The notes below the pieces were generated by a model. That model did not search any database and had not been told where the DNA came from. It worked only from the letters and a program-made list of their open reading frames with translations. A stretch of DNA of 64,000 nucleotides, from assembly GCA_022266195.1 (NCBI GenBank), contig WHVY01000002.1, forward strand, positions 6,711,001 through 6,775,000, given 5' to 3'. The position numbers and the translations under genes are program-made. Positions 26,784 through 38,700 of the stretch are shown piece after piece. The stretch's first letter is position 1. Every line of letters begins with the position of its first letter. This DNA is from Tetranychus cinnabarinus (Eukaryota; Arthropoda; Arachnida; Trombidiformes; Tetranychidae).

Positions 26784-27273
26784 CAATTGTTGTTATCACG
26801 GTAATTGAATAGAGAAAGGCACCTGTAAATGACCATTGGTCAGCTTTTGGGTTAACTGCTTCTCTACCATCAAAGCCTTCCATGAATGCTTGATATAAAA
26901 GCTTTTGAAATTTAATGATTTCATTTGTTGTCATGGCGGTCCAATTTTCTTCCTTTAAAATATTTGTATTCTCAGTGATTCTCCACAATTTAGCTACCGT
27001 TAAATTGCGTAAAGCAATTACTTGGTTAATCCGCTGTTTTTCACTTAACGATTCAAGCTGGCTAAACAGGAAAGCACCCAATGTTGAGTAGCCCAAAATT
27101 AACAGGGATAAGCCTAGGTTTGAACACAATAGGGAACCCAATCGATGGCAACATCGACATGATTTACTTGATTCACTGTTTGGACACTGTTTGTGGGATT
27201 GATCACCGGTTGAACCTGATCCTAGGCCTTCATTTTTACCATTTAAAGTGGTCATTCCAATGTAGTTATCCAT
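26784..27273 (-). CDS. Two-pore-domain potassium channel, first coding exon (partial)
   Basis: This exon encodes the N-terminus of a K2P (TWIK/KCNK-family) potassium leak channel of the plasma membrane. From the ATG at 27273 there are ~163 residues. They include a polar, Cys-rich N-terminus, a first membrane segment (~51-72, containing SLLILGYSTLGAFLF), an extracellular cap region with an NLT glycosylation sequon (~90) and a tryptophan-led pore helix. The filter residues ITTIG end the exon (~160-164). The exon stops inside the first selectivity filter, after the first base of the Gly codon, at a good donor (GTAAGT on the minus strand). Introns at this place are common in K2P genes. The second pore loop and remaining membrane segments were not found in the window. 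The subfamily cannot be fixed from this part. An upstream in-frame start (27363) is possible but less likely. Confidence 0.85.
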
Positions 27274-30019
27274 CTTTTTTTTACGGGTCAATGTTAGATA
27301 ATGTAAACTCACTGAATCCGTTTCTTTTTTATGCTTGCGTTGGATTAAAATATGGAAACACACAAAGATTCACTAATCACTTGTTGTTGTCTTATTGGTT
27401 GATAATCCGGTTGACTGTAATCCAGGTTGATGGGTTAATCAACTAGATGACAGTCTATTCAATTGGAATCAACTCAACCCAAAAAAAGGTGCAACGACAA
27501 AAACAATAAAGGATAATCACAATGGTAGGAAATAGATTTACAGATTATCTGTTGAAACACTAATCATTATTTTCCTTCTTCTTTTTTTTGGGTGTGATAA
27601 TAATGCTGATGATGGTGACAATTATATCAACATTGATACTTTTTTTCGCCTTTTAATCAACATTGCTGCTGTTATTTCACTTTCAAACACACAATTTTTA
27701 ATTCTCAACTTTGGGTTATAATCACAATGGTAAAGAGAAATGTTTTAATATCTTTTCTTTACGTATAAACACACTTGACTAATAGAGAGGAAAAAAAATT
27801 TGATTCAACAATTTAACATGGTATTAATTTACTTGGTTCATTTGTTAATGTTTCCGTTGGATGTTAATCACAAGTTGAAGTGAAAATTAATAGCAACTAA
27901 TCAACTTGTCAACGGTTTGGAAGGGTTAGAGGTAACATTTACAGGTGCAAGTTGGGTGTTAAATGGGAAACATGTTTTGACATTGATTAACATTGATTAA
28001 CTCTGCTAATATTGGAATCACAAGTTTAACCATTTCACACAACATGAGAGATTATCACAAGAAATTGTAACTGAAAAAAAGAAGACAATTCAATCAGATG
28101 ATACAGGAATGATTAGACAATAATGTTGCTGATCGACTCTTTTTTTTGGTTCATGCAAATCAAGTTCTTTGATCAGGTTGATGTTGTTGTTGTTCTTGAT
28201 GTTGATGATGATAATGATGTTATTGTTGCTTTGGTCTGCATGGTTGATAAAATGTGATCAGCTTTTCCCATTATCCCAAAGACTTGGAGTGAGTCTCGAT
28301 TTTGGCTGGTAAAATGATGGTAAATGGATGAGAATGCGTAGAGTTGCGGTGGTGGTTCCTTTGCTTCCTTTTTTTGCCATCTTCTGTTTATCTTTTTAAA
28401 CTGAATTGTGAAAAATTCTGATATATGAAATGATTACAGAGATTATTTGCTCAGTCAAGTCACACAATTTATCATTTCATTTGGTTATATTATTTGTTCA
28501 ACACAGCAATAATAATAATAACCAGAGAAATGATGAAGGAACAAGAAGGTAGAAAAAAAGAGTCAATATTAAATAAGTAAATATAAAAAGGTGGAAATAA
28601 AAAGTTATAAAGTTGAGAATTAGATTTGTTGGTGTTCGCTGAATCTCAAATAGTCTACAATGGCGATACAATGTAATGCTTTTGTCCAAATGCTTGTTTG
28701 AAACATTTTTAGGAACCATTTATATCACCAACAAGTCTAATTATCACTTGTCTTTGGGTCATCACAAGGTTAGTCCAGGTTGTGTTGGCTTCAATTGTGA
28801 TTGAGAGATTATTGCGTCTTTACCAATCCACTTTCAATTTGTTGCTTGACTGGAATTAGCCATAACTCTTGGATCTTCCTAATTGCTCATTTAATCTTGG
28901 TTCAATTCCATGCTTATTGTTATGGTTTATATGAATGTAAATGAAATCCAGTTTGAACGTTTGAATCGCTTTGGTTAATTTCCTTGGTTTTCCTATTATC
29001 CTTTTCCTATGTCTATGTTCGTTTCCTAGATGCCTTGTTTTTTACGCTCCCAGTGAACCTGTAGAGAAAAATTGTATTGAACATTGTATTAATTTTAGAT
29101 TTAATTTCATTTTATTTTCAAGTTATTTTATAGTTTCATTGTTGTTGATGAAACTCAGGGAAATTAAAGAGTATATACCATTCTGATTGAATTAACACTC
29201 ATTTCCTTGGATAATTATTACTTTCAGTTGAATGCAAGTCAACCTAGGTAAAGTTGTTATTGGCTTAAAAATCTAATTCAGTTATCAATTATCACACAGT
29301 TTTAGTGCCTTTTCGTGTTAATGGGGAAACAGAAGTGTAATTCACCAGAGTAAAGTAGCTATTAACTCTTATAATCTCAATGTGTTGAGTAAATTTAACT
29401 TACATTGTTGTTGTAAATACTTGGTGTTCAATTTAATCAGTCAAAATATTTGCACATGTTAAACCGTCGTTTGATCATCAATTCACTGATGAGAATTGAA
29501 AGGCCAGCTATTTTCAAACCAGAATTGCTTCATCACTAATTGGCAATGTTGCCAAACAATTTGAATAACATAATTAAATTAAGAAACGATAAAAGCAAAT
29601 TATAATCAAACACGAATTTGTTTACAATCCAATTGATGATCTGCCATCTATTGGTTTGGAGTAAAGTCAGAGACGCAATTAATGAACATTACGTTTGTTT
29701 CATTAAATTATTTCTAGATATCTCAATAAAGTGTATAAATTGGACAAACCGATTTGGTCTTTAACTTAACTATGAATGTCAATTATTATTCTGATTTTTA
29801 ATAAACATTGTTGTATTATTTAATCGTAAATTTATTTCGGTTAATTAAGTGATCCCTCAAAAAGCTACTAGGAGATGGCGCTTTCGTAAGTTACGTTAAC
29901 AGATGATTGGATTCACCTGAATTCAGCTTTTAGTAAACAAATTGTTTCAGTAAATTGTGATAACGGAAAGTTTTTGTTAATTATTTTACCTGTGTCAATC
30001 AAATTTTGTATAAAAACCA
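27274..30019. other. Intergenic region between K+ channel and coiled-coil gene
   Basis: No coding sequence is supported. Simple GTT/GAT trinucleotide-rich sequence occurs near 28170-28240. Divergent promoters for the minus-strand channel gene and the plus-strand gene at 30020 should lie here. The only regulatory word I can point to is AGATGGCGCT at 29873-29882. Confidence 0.5.
29873..29882 (+). promoter_or_regulatory. CTCF-like AGATGGCGCT word upstream of the 30020 gene
   Basis: The ten bases AGATGGCGCT lie 147 bp before the start codon at 30020. The same ten bases occur at 31735-31744 before TONSL. The word matches the core of the animal CTCF motif (AGRTGGCGCY). Binding is not shown. Confidence 0.4.
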
Positions 30020-30391
30020 ATGGGATCTTTGAGTGATACTAGTTTACTTTCAAATGGTTCTGATAAAGTAAGTAACCAGGTTGAAGAAATGATTAAAGAA
30101 GACATCATTAATCATTTTAAAAAGGAGATGAGTAAATTGATTGAACGTATTAGTGATGCTGATAGCCGGTCGATTTCTTATCTATCTGAATGTCGCTCAC
30201 TCCGAGGACAATTAGAGATGGTTACTCAGGACTATGAAACGGCTAAGAAAAAGATCCAAGAGATGGACACTATTATTTACAATTATAATTCTCAATTAAG
30301 TGTAATGACTGAACATTTGGCAGCCCTTAATGAAAAGATTGTCCAACAGAAAGACATTATTGATGAACTTACTCATCAACCTCACAAATAA
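30020..30391 (+). CDS. Small coiled-coil protein, possible PPP1R21 C-terminal-like
   Basis: This 123-residue, charged, largely helical protein starts at a clear ATG. Residues ~20-120 are predicted by eye to form a coiled coil. The end of the protein (NSQLSVMTEHLAALNEKI) resembles the C-terminal TTKRSYEDQ-type region of PPP1R21/KLRAQ1, an endosomal coiled-coil protein. Human PPP1R21 is several times longer, so this is either a short relative, the last exon of a longer gene, or an unrelated coiled coil. I see no upstream exon. An AATAAA polyadenylation signal overlaps the stop codon (CACAAATAAAC), and MGME1 starts only 129 bp later on the same strand, so the two genes are tightly packed. Confidence 0.65.
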   Translation: MGSLSDTSLLSNGSDKVSNQVEEMIKEDIINHFKKEMSKLIERISDADSRSISYLSECRSLRGQLEMVTQDYETAKKKIQEMDTIIYNYNSQLSVMTEHLAALNEKIVQQKDIIDELTHQPHK

Positions 30392-30520
30392 ACTCTTTTT
30401 TAGTTTCAATATTTTGCTCTCGCCTTTATTGAATTAATTATCTTCAATCAACCCTTTATCATCTTGTCATCGTATCTTTTTTGCCCATTCGATATCATCT
30501 TGATCAGAATATTCGGTAAA

Positions 30521-31576
30521 ATGCATCTTGTAATTGGATTTGGTTTCAGAGAGTCTTCACATCTATTCGGAAGCTGTTTACACGGACTAGGAAGTCAAAT
30601 TATTCGTGATATTCATTTTTCTTCAAAATCTTTTTATTCAAAAAACAACGATTTCGATGAAGCTCAATTTGAACTAGAAAATGACCTCATTTATGGATCT
30701 CAATCCAACGCTGTTGATCAAAGTCGCAGTAAAATTGATAGTGATAAGCAAGCTGGTTGCAAGATATCACCCAAAGAGCTGATCAACATTTATACGGAGG
30801 TGTTACCAGTTAACTGGAACCCTGAAGAACTCATAAATTTTCCCATGTCAAACCCATGGAGATCTAAATCTAATCTAAAAACCGAAGAGAAAACAATAGA
30901 ATATGAGTTGAATTGTAAAAGAAAATTAATTTTGGATAACAACAATCTAAAAGTGAACGAGTTTCCATCAGTTACTAAAATAATTGGTGAAACCAAGTCA
31001 GCCGCATCTAGACAAGCATTGGAACAATGGAAAGGGCGGATGATTGAACAACTTGGTGAGGAAAAGTTCAAGGAATACCAACAGAAAATATTTCGACGAG
31101 GTCACTTACTTCATGCCAACATTGCCAAAAGATTAGAAGAAAAGTCTGAGGAAATTGAAATTAGCGAAGAAATATCCGGCTACTGGAAAAGTTTGTCCAA
31201 CGTTTTCACCAACATATCCAAGGTTCAATTGTTAGAGAAACCCGTTATTCATCCTTTTCTATGTTACAAAGGTATCATTGATTGTGTCGCTTATTACAAT
31301 AAAACTTGTTACCTCATTGATTGGAAGACATCAAGTCGACCCAAACCAACAATCTATAATCTATACGATGAACCAATTCAAGTTGTGTCTTATTTAGGTG
31401 CTTTAAACTTTGACAGTAAATATGATTTTCAAGTTAGTAAAGCAGCAATTGTAGTTGCCTATGAAGATGGTTCACCTGCTCATGTACATCGTATTTCAGA
31501 ATCACTTTGTAAAAATTATTGGATCTCATGGGTAAAAAGGCTTCATAATTATTGGTTAACAAATGTTAAAAGCTGA
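30521..31576 (+). CDS. MGME1: Mitochondrial genome maintenance exonuclease 1
   Basis: This 351-residue protein matches MGME1, a PD-(D/E)XK (RecB-like) single-strand DNA exonuclease that trims flaps during mitochondrial DNA replication. Visible marks are the FPSVTKIIG segment, the RRGHLLHANIAKRL helix, the GIIDCVAYY strand with its catalytic-type Asp, the LIDWKTSSRPK strand with the D-x-K core, and a downstream QVVSYLGAL helix. Length is close to the human protein (344). The N-terminus is poor in acidic residues and contains Arg, Ser and Phe, consistent with a mitochondrial targeting peptide. The upstream in-frame codons lack an ATG, so 30521 is the chosen start. An alternative is an upstream spliced start using the TTTCAG near 30544. 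A polyadenylation signal AATAAA lies at 31630-31635. Confidence 0.92.
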   Translation: MHLVIGFGFRESSHLFGSCLHGLGSQIIRDIHFSSKSFYSKNNDFDEAQFELENDLIYGSQSNAVDQSRSKIDSDKQAGCKISPKELINIYTEVLPVNWNPEELINFPMSNPWRSKSNLKTEEKTIEYELNCKRKLILDNNNLKVNEFPSVTKIIGETKSAASRQALEQWKGRMIEQLGEEKFKEYQQKIFRRGHLLHANIAKRLEEKSEEIEISEEISGYWKSLSNVFTNISKVQLLEKPVIHPFLCYKGIIDCVAYYNKTCYLIDWKTSSRPKPTIYNLYDEPIQVVSYLGALNFDSKYDFQVSKAAIVVAYEDGSPAHVHRISESLCKNYWISWVKRLHNYWLTNVKS

Positions 31577-31734
31577 AAATTCGAATCAGCTCTTTTAAAT
31601 TCCTTCTGTATTTATTATCCCAAAAAATGAATAAATATTGATAATGAAATTTGAATCTAAATGTGAGATGAAAATTGAAACAATAGAAAATTGTTCAAAT
31701 TTTATGCATTTACTTTGTAACTATAGTGAGAAAT

Positions 31735-31744
31735 AGATGGCGCT
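31735..31744 (+). promoter_or_regulatory. CTCF-like AGATGGCGCT word upstream of TONSL
   Basis: This is the second perfect copy of AGATGGCGCT, 179-188 bp before the TONSL start codon and within the short gap after MGME1. The same position relative to a start and the same orientation as the copy at 29873 suggest a shared promoter or insulator element (inference). Confidence 0.4.
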
Positions 31745-31922
31745 GAGTTAGTTTTACCGTTTAAAGGCGCGAAAACTTTGTTGACTTTGTGTTAGATTGA
31801 GTTTGTTTTCAAATGCAATCTTTATTTATTTTATTTTACATTAAATAGTTCAGTATTGGTTTAATTTTTTAAGTTTTTGTTTCATCTATTCCTGTTAGTT
31901 TATCCTGCCTTGATTGTGTGAA

Positions 31923-34900
31923 ATGGGTAAAGAAGATGATCCAGAAGTTAAAGTTAGAATCCTGCTCCGAGATAAAGAAAAAGCATTGGCCAAGAAGGAT
32001 TTCAAGGAAGCAGCCAAGTGTTGTAATTACATCGGTATTATTTATTCTGAGCAAGGAAAATATGAAGAATCTTTAGAAGCTCATAACGAAGAATTGAAAT
32101 TGTGTCAAAAAGTTAATGATCGTCTTGGTACAGCTGTGGCTAATCGAATGGTGGGAGAATCTCTTGCCTTGCTTGGTTCATTCCGTAAATCTGCGTTACA
32201 TTTAAAGGAATTTAGGAGGATTGCCATGGAGCTGGACAACAAGGAAGAGATGCAACGGGCTGATGCCACCTTGGGCAGGACATATTGGTTGTATTACAAT
32301 TCTAACCCTTTAAAGAATAAGCAATCTTTGGAAAAAGCAGAATTATATTTTAGGAGTGCTCTTACAAGAGCATCAAAGTAAGTATTCCCACTTAAACTTC
32401 AAGCTAAAATCGTTTTTATTCTTATTATTACTATCGTTAATAATTGTACTCTTTAGATTAAAAGGGAACATCTCTGAGAGAGATTACGCACAAATGAGGA
32501 CTCGTGGATTGATAAATTTGGCTTTAGTATTTGAACAAAAAGGTGATAAATTGGCTGTCAAATTTTTGGAAGAAGGTACCTTATTGTCCAAGAAATTTGG
32601 TTTTCCTGACGATCTTCTAAGATGTCTGATGGCTTTATCAGCAATTCATATGAGAGCTGGTTTAATGCAAAAGGCCAGAGAATTTAATGACGATGCCATG
32701 AAAGTGGCTAAACAGTTGCATGATTTCACTGATTTATGTGAATTGTTATTAATGAAGGCGAACATCCTCATCAATCTTGTTGACTATGATGGGGCACGCC
32801 ATATATTCAAGAAAGTTTACCAACTTTACACCAAGTCTAGTGATCCTGATCATAAAATTAAAGCTATCAAAGGATGTAAAGCAACAAAAAAATCATTGAA
32901 ACTCTCAAAGAGGTGAACTTGTCATCAGATCCAGAAATCCATGCTAAATTGTATGATAAAATTGGTGATTACTGTGTCGAAATGGGTTGCTATTCCATGG
33001 CGATCGATTATTACAATAGAGTATTAGATGCTGCCTTAAAGCTAGGTAAAAGTGCTGAAGAATTAGCCACTATTTATTTTTCTCTTGGTCAAACTTATCT
33101 GGACAATCAACAATTTTCTGAAGCTCTAACAGCCTACCAAAAAGAGCTCACATTTCGAGAAGGAAACACAGAGGAGGAAATCCTCAGTTTATTGAAAATT
33201 ATTGAGATCAAAATTAATTTACAACTAAGTTTTGATGAGATTCAACGTGAATTCGAATTTGCTTTAACAAAATGTGATACAGATAAGCTCAAAAGGCAGG
33301 TTCTCAAAGAATACAAAAATTACCTTGATGAAGCTAATGTGGTCACCTCCGCCAATAAAGAAATCGAAAGACAATTGAGTGCACTTGGTCCAGAAGATGT
33401 GACTGAAATGGAATGTGAATCTCAAGAAGGAGGAGATAAAACTTCGGATGAAGAAATTTCAGATGACGACATTTCAGATTTAACAGACGATTCTGGAAAT
33501 GAAAATCTCGAAGAAACAGAGATGAAAGGTAGAGCATTAAGATCCCGCCGCAGTGTAAAAAAGATTCAAAGCTCAGCAAAAAGAAATGAAAAGGGTGAAA
33601 GTGCGCTACATCGTGCGTGTATCGATGGAAATCTTTCTCATGTGATGAAACTAGTTGAAGGTGGTCATGAAGTCAATATTCGAGATCACGCTGGTTGGTT
33701 GCCAATTCATGAAGCATCAAACCATGGTTATGCAGACATAGTCGAGTATCTTATACAGAAAAAATCTAACATTAATGACCGTGGTGGAGCTGAGTGTGGA
33801 GACACTACTCCATTGCATGACGCTTGTGCCAATGGGCATATTGATGTTATTCGAGTTTTAATCCGAAACGGAGCCAATGTTATCGGTCGCGATATTAATG
33901 GGAATACGCCTTTTGATTTGTTGAAAGACAGAATTGGTGACGGGGAAACTCTGACGTCTACGCAAAAGAAAGATGTTGCTTTATTGTATAAAGAAATTAA
34001 AGAGTTGATGAAAAAATCAGGATACGATTTTAATGCGAAAACCATTCAAAAAGTAAAAAGAAAACATGTTCCTTCTGATGTTATTGGTAAGCCCATTAAT
34101 AATTTACGAGCTCGCGATAATCGTTCACCATCAACAAGTCCACCTCGAAAATCTTTAAAGTTGAATAAAAATCGTGAAGCAGTTGATGCCAAGAATGCTT
34201 ACAAAGAAGTCATTTCTAACCTACGAAGGCCTCATGATTTAGTCAATGGTCCACCTCCAGCAAAAAGTAAGTCAAAGTTCAAAGGACTCATTGAAGAATC
34301 GGAGTGTGTTGTTGATGAATGGATGATAAATGACATGAATCCATCCGCTTTAAAAGACAAGCCTGTTCGTGATGCGTATGAAATGACGGGTCGCTTGATC
34401 GAAAAAAATCTACAATCGTTCGATTCATCTAAAAGAGAAAGACAATCGAAGCCTAAACAAAAAGGTCCGATTGCTTCAACTAGAAGACGCGCTGTTAATA
34501 GTGACGAGGAAGATGATTATGTCGTTATTGAACACGATGATGTCAAAAGTCAAAGTGACAATGATTCACAAGATGAAGAAGAAGAAGAAGAAGAAAACTT
34601 TGATTGGGAAAGACAGCTGAATGGAGATGATAATGAGGATGACACAGAAATTGAAGTTGTTTCATGTAAAAATAAATCCAAGCCAAATAGACAGGAGACA
34701 AGTTATTTCACATCGACCCAAGAAAGTATGGACGCATGTTCGACAACCTCACCTCCGCCTGATGCACTGCCACTTTCACCGCCATCATCCAACCAACCCA
34801 TGTCTTATAACTTTACTCCTACAACAGTACCTAACATCCCATCTTACTCAACTGTCTCGCCACCTTCAAATGGATCTAACCAACAAGTGCCAACTAAACC

Positions 34901-35705
34901 TACACCAGTTAATCAACCAAATCAATCCACGGAGAAGTTTTTAATTACTGTTCATTTGGAGAGCAAAAAATTTCTTCTCACTGTTCCTAATAGATCAACC
35001 CAAGTTTCATGGTTGGCAGAGAAAACAGCTGAACGGTATTACCAAATGCGTCAATTAAGGCCTAAACTTTCACTGACCACAGAGGAAGGAGCCATTCTTG
35101 ATTTAGACGATTTAGTAGTCGATGTTTGCCTAAATAACCAGGTTTACGCAAATATAGACTCATGGGATTTGGAGCCTTTACCTGAACGTTACGAGTCCAA
35201 CTGTAAATTAAAGAAATCTTTTGTTAATCATGATCTTAAATTTAGATTGAAGCTATGTGAAACCAGCGGTAAACTACAACTTACAAATATGCTTTTGGAG
35301 CGAGCAACCATTGTAAATTTGCTATTGTCCCTTCGATGTCAAAAGAGCTTACGAATATTAGATTTTTCATTCACTGATATAATTTTGCTTGACAAAGATG
35401 ATATTTTGTCACAAATATTGTCAACTATTTCGGATCTTGAGGAGATTAATTTCAAAGGAACTGGATTGGTTTCATATCGATTACACTCTCTATGTAGATA
35501 TCCTTTGACTAATCTAATTAATGTAGATTTTAGTTATAATCTTCTGGATGATAAATGTTCAACCAATTTACTGGAATTTATAAATCAATGTCCAAATCTT
35601 AAACGAATTGATCTCCGTTATAACGATTTTTCTCTTGGATTCATTGAAAGTTCCAACCTGTTAGAAATTAGTCGTAATAAGAATATTACTTTATTAATGA
35701 AATGA
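31923..35705 (+). CDS. TONSL: Tonsoku-like replication-repair scaffold, one intron, apparent frameshift
   Basis: TONSL works with MMS22L to protect and restart replication forks and reads newly deposited histone H4 unmethylated at K20. Exon 1 is 31923-32377; the intron (GTAAGT...TTTAG) is 32378-32456; the second exon runs to 35705. The order is N-terminal TPR repeats, an acidic stretch (EEISDDDISDLTDD), three ankyrin repeats (~33600-33930), a long disordered acidic region, a ubiquitin-like segment and C-terminal leucine-rich repeats. In the ankyrin domain, GWLPIHEASNHG and TPLHDACANGH keep the Trp, Glu, Asn and Asp positions known to hold the H4 tail in human TONSL. The frame shifts by one base at a seven-A run (32886-32892). 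TPR coding continues in the new frame, so this is either a sequence error in a homopolymer or a real lesion. Total is ~1,234 residues (human 1,378). Confidence 0.92.
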
Positions 35706-38700
35706 TTCCCATCTCTACCATAATTTTTTAATGTTTTTTATTTATTGTGTTATCAAATAATCATTACAACCCGATTTATTCATTTGTATCATTTTTAAAT
35801 CCAAAATTATACTTCATAAAAATTAAAACAAACCAACCAAGACCTTAAACTGATTTTCTTGACTAATTATTCAAAATTTGCTTTAATTTTCTCTTGCTTA
35901 TTAAGATTTGGTTCAAAACTGTTCAATTTTACAGTTTATTCAAGACCATTTTAAAAGAGTTATTCACTTTGAAAATCCAAGGGTAGAGCATGAAATTGTA
36001 AATTGTAAAAATGAATTATTTAATGAATCAGTTGTTACTGAATCAGTTCATCTCTTGACCTTTTGATTGTTATTCATTCACTCACAATGCTTTGATTGAT
36101 TCTGTTTCCAAAGTTAATAGTCATTTATTTTTTTAACCTTACGAAATTCAAAATCAAAATCCCTAAGTAACTGTTGAGAGAAACAGTTGATTTGGATTTG
36201 TAAGAAATGAGAAACTCCAGGAAGTCACAATTGATTACTTTCAACTGCTAATTCGACGACGTTTTACCTTGTGATCTGAATAGTGACAAATAAACTGTTA
36301 ATTATCCATTGTGAGCAACCTTTAGAAGTAAATGAGTTTACTTACAGGAAATTATAACCCACACCATCATATCTACTGAGCAGCGATTAATTTCTAGATG
36401 GTCAATATGGATAGTGAATTTGATTCAATTTTAATCAGCTATTATTTAATGTTAATGATTAACTGGTGTAGGCCAACTCTGAGGCTTAGAAACGTCTATT
36501 TGCTGTTCTAGTGTATGTATTGTATTAGTAAATAATGTAGTTTGGTTTTTCCTAAATAAATAAATTTATTTGATGAAATTCATTGCAAATCAGACCATGA
36601 CTTACGATTATTTATTGTTCATAAATTATCAATTTTACTGTCATATTTAATTTACTTTGAAACCAATTTGTAGTTTAGTTTTCAAGACAAATCATCTCCA
36701 ATTTAATGTTAAAATTCAATGTCAAAATATTATTAACACGTCAATTTAGTTTCAATTTCATAATAATTCAGAATAATAATTTATAACCTTCTAAGCTTGC
36801 TAAATGTAAATCTTGGTCATTGATTTTTAATTGAGCTGTGGAGTTAAATTAAATTGATCGTTGACCATTCATTAAACAAACTGTAAATATACTCATCCAG
36901 TAATGGTACAGATTATTAATTTAGTCAATATCAAAGTTGTTTATTAAAGTACCAACATAACCTGATTTATCGATTTCGCGAAAATGTCGCCTAAAAATGA
37001 TATTGAAAAAGGTTGATTCTATTGAATTTCTTAAGGCTTATTAGTGGACAGCTTTTCATAATTATGATTAAATCTTAGATATCAATAACATAGTATAAAA
37101 TGATCAATTGATGACTTCATTATTAGCTTCGATGGTCATTTTTTTGCTCCAATCATAGCAATTGCCTGGCTATTTCCTTGAACATACTCAAATTGGTGAT
37201 CGTTAAATTGTAGCACATCGTTTATTTATAATTCATTCAAGGCTAATCTACATGTTCCCTGAGAAATCTAAATCATTTGTCTTGTTGGATTAAACTATCG
37301 GAATAAAAGATTTAAAGTATCAGTTGATAGCGCAATGTCATTTAATTTACAGCTTCACACCAAACTGTTGATTTAGACTTTACAATGTCAAGATTGTCTA
37401 GTAGTGTTAATCTCAATAAATCTTTATCGTTAATTAATTGTCAGTCAATTGCGTCGCTAACCCATCAACTTTTGTACATTGAGTGATACAAATGCTCTTG
37501 TACTTGTTATAAGTAATTGTAAATTCAGAATATAAAAAGTATACAATGTGTCTACAGTCTAATTCAGTCAAGGTATTCAATTAGGCAGACTTAATTAAAA
37601 CAAACTCAAGGATGGAGCATAAAATTTATAAATTATAAAAATAAAACTAAACGGTTAACCAGCAGTAAACTGATTGACGTAAAACAATTGGCTATAAGAT
37701 AATAGAGATGGAAACTGTAATACAGTAGTTTTAAACATAGGCAGTAAATTGAACGATTAAATAATCAGAAGATGGTAAATTCAGTGCACAATAAAAACAT
37801 ATAGAAATGTGAAAATAAACATGATGATGAAGATTATCTTGAAGATGGAAATTTGATTAAAAGTAAATGTTTAACATGGAAAGTTAACCAGAAACGGTCT
37901 CTACATTAGTCTCTATGGGTAAGTCACAATGTCTTCTTGGTTAACATTAAATCACAATGGTTTTTATTGATTCCATAATAAACCAAACTTAATGCATATC
38001 AATGATGATCATTCATCCTTTCATCTTCCGGAAATTATCCAAACCAAGGCTGTAAAGTAATTGTTGAGAGACACAATCACGTCATTTTAAAATCAACTTA
38101 CAAATTGTAACTTTTTAAGGCTCAACCTAAAAGAGGAGGATCCTTTTTGAATCAGCGGCGCGCGACATTTAAATGTAGAAAATTTGACTTTATTTACTTT
38201 TTACTCATCTCAATTAAATTGAGTTCATCCAGTGAATCTGGGTTAATCATATTGATCTTGGTGGAGCATTAAACAATTAGAATTACATTTAATTCGCTGC
38301 AATGAGTTTTACCTTTTTTTTAAACCCATCAAACTGGACACAGTCAAGAATCGTCTTTACATTTCTTAAGTGTGTTTGTTTTGCTTTTTTGTAATAATTT
38401 ACATTCTAATTACATTTTATTGTAATTACAGTTTGTATACGCATTGAAATTCTGATTGAAAGACTGTAATTAGATTTAAAGATGTGAAAATCTGAATAAC
38501 TTGCCTGGTAGTCATGGAAAGATGAAAAAAATTGAGGAAAATTTGAAGCTTTTGCTTCCATTGATTATTTTTTGATGATTATCAAATTGAACAATTTCTC
38601 TTAGTTATTTCAACACTTAATCGTTGACAAATTATGTCCAGATTTGCAATTGAATTTCAATCCAATCAATGGTAATAATATATAAATGTCTTGATTGTCC

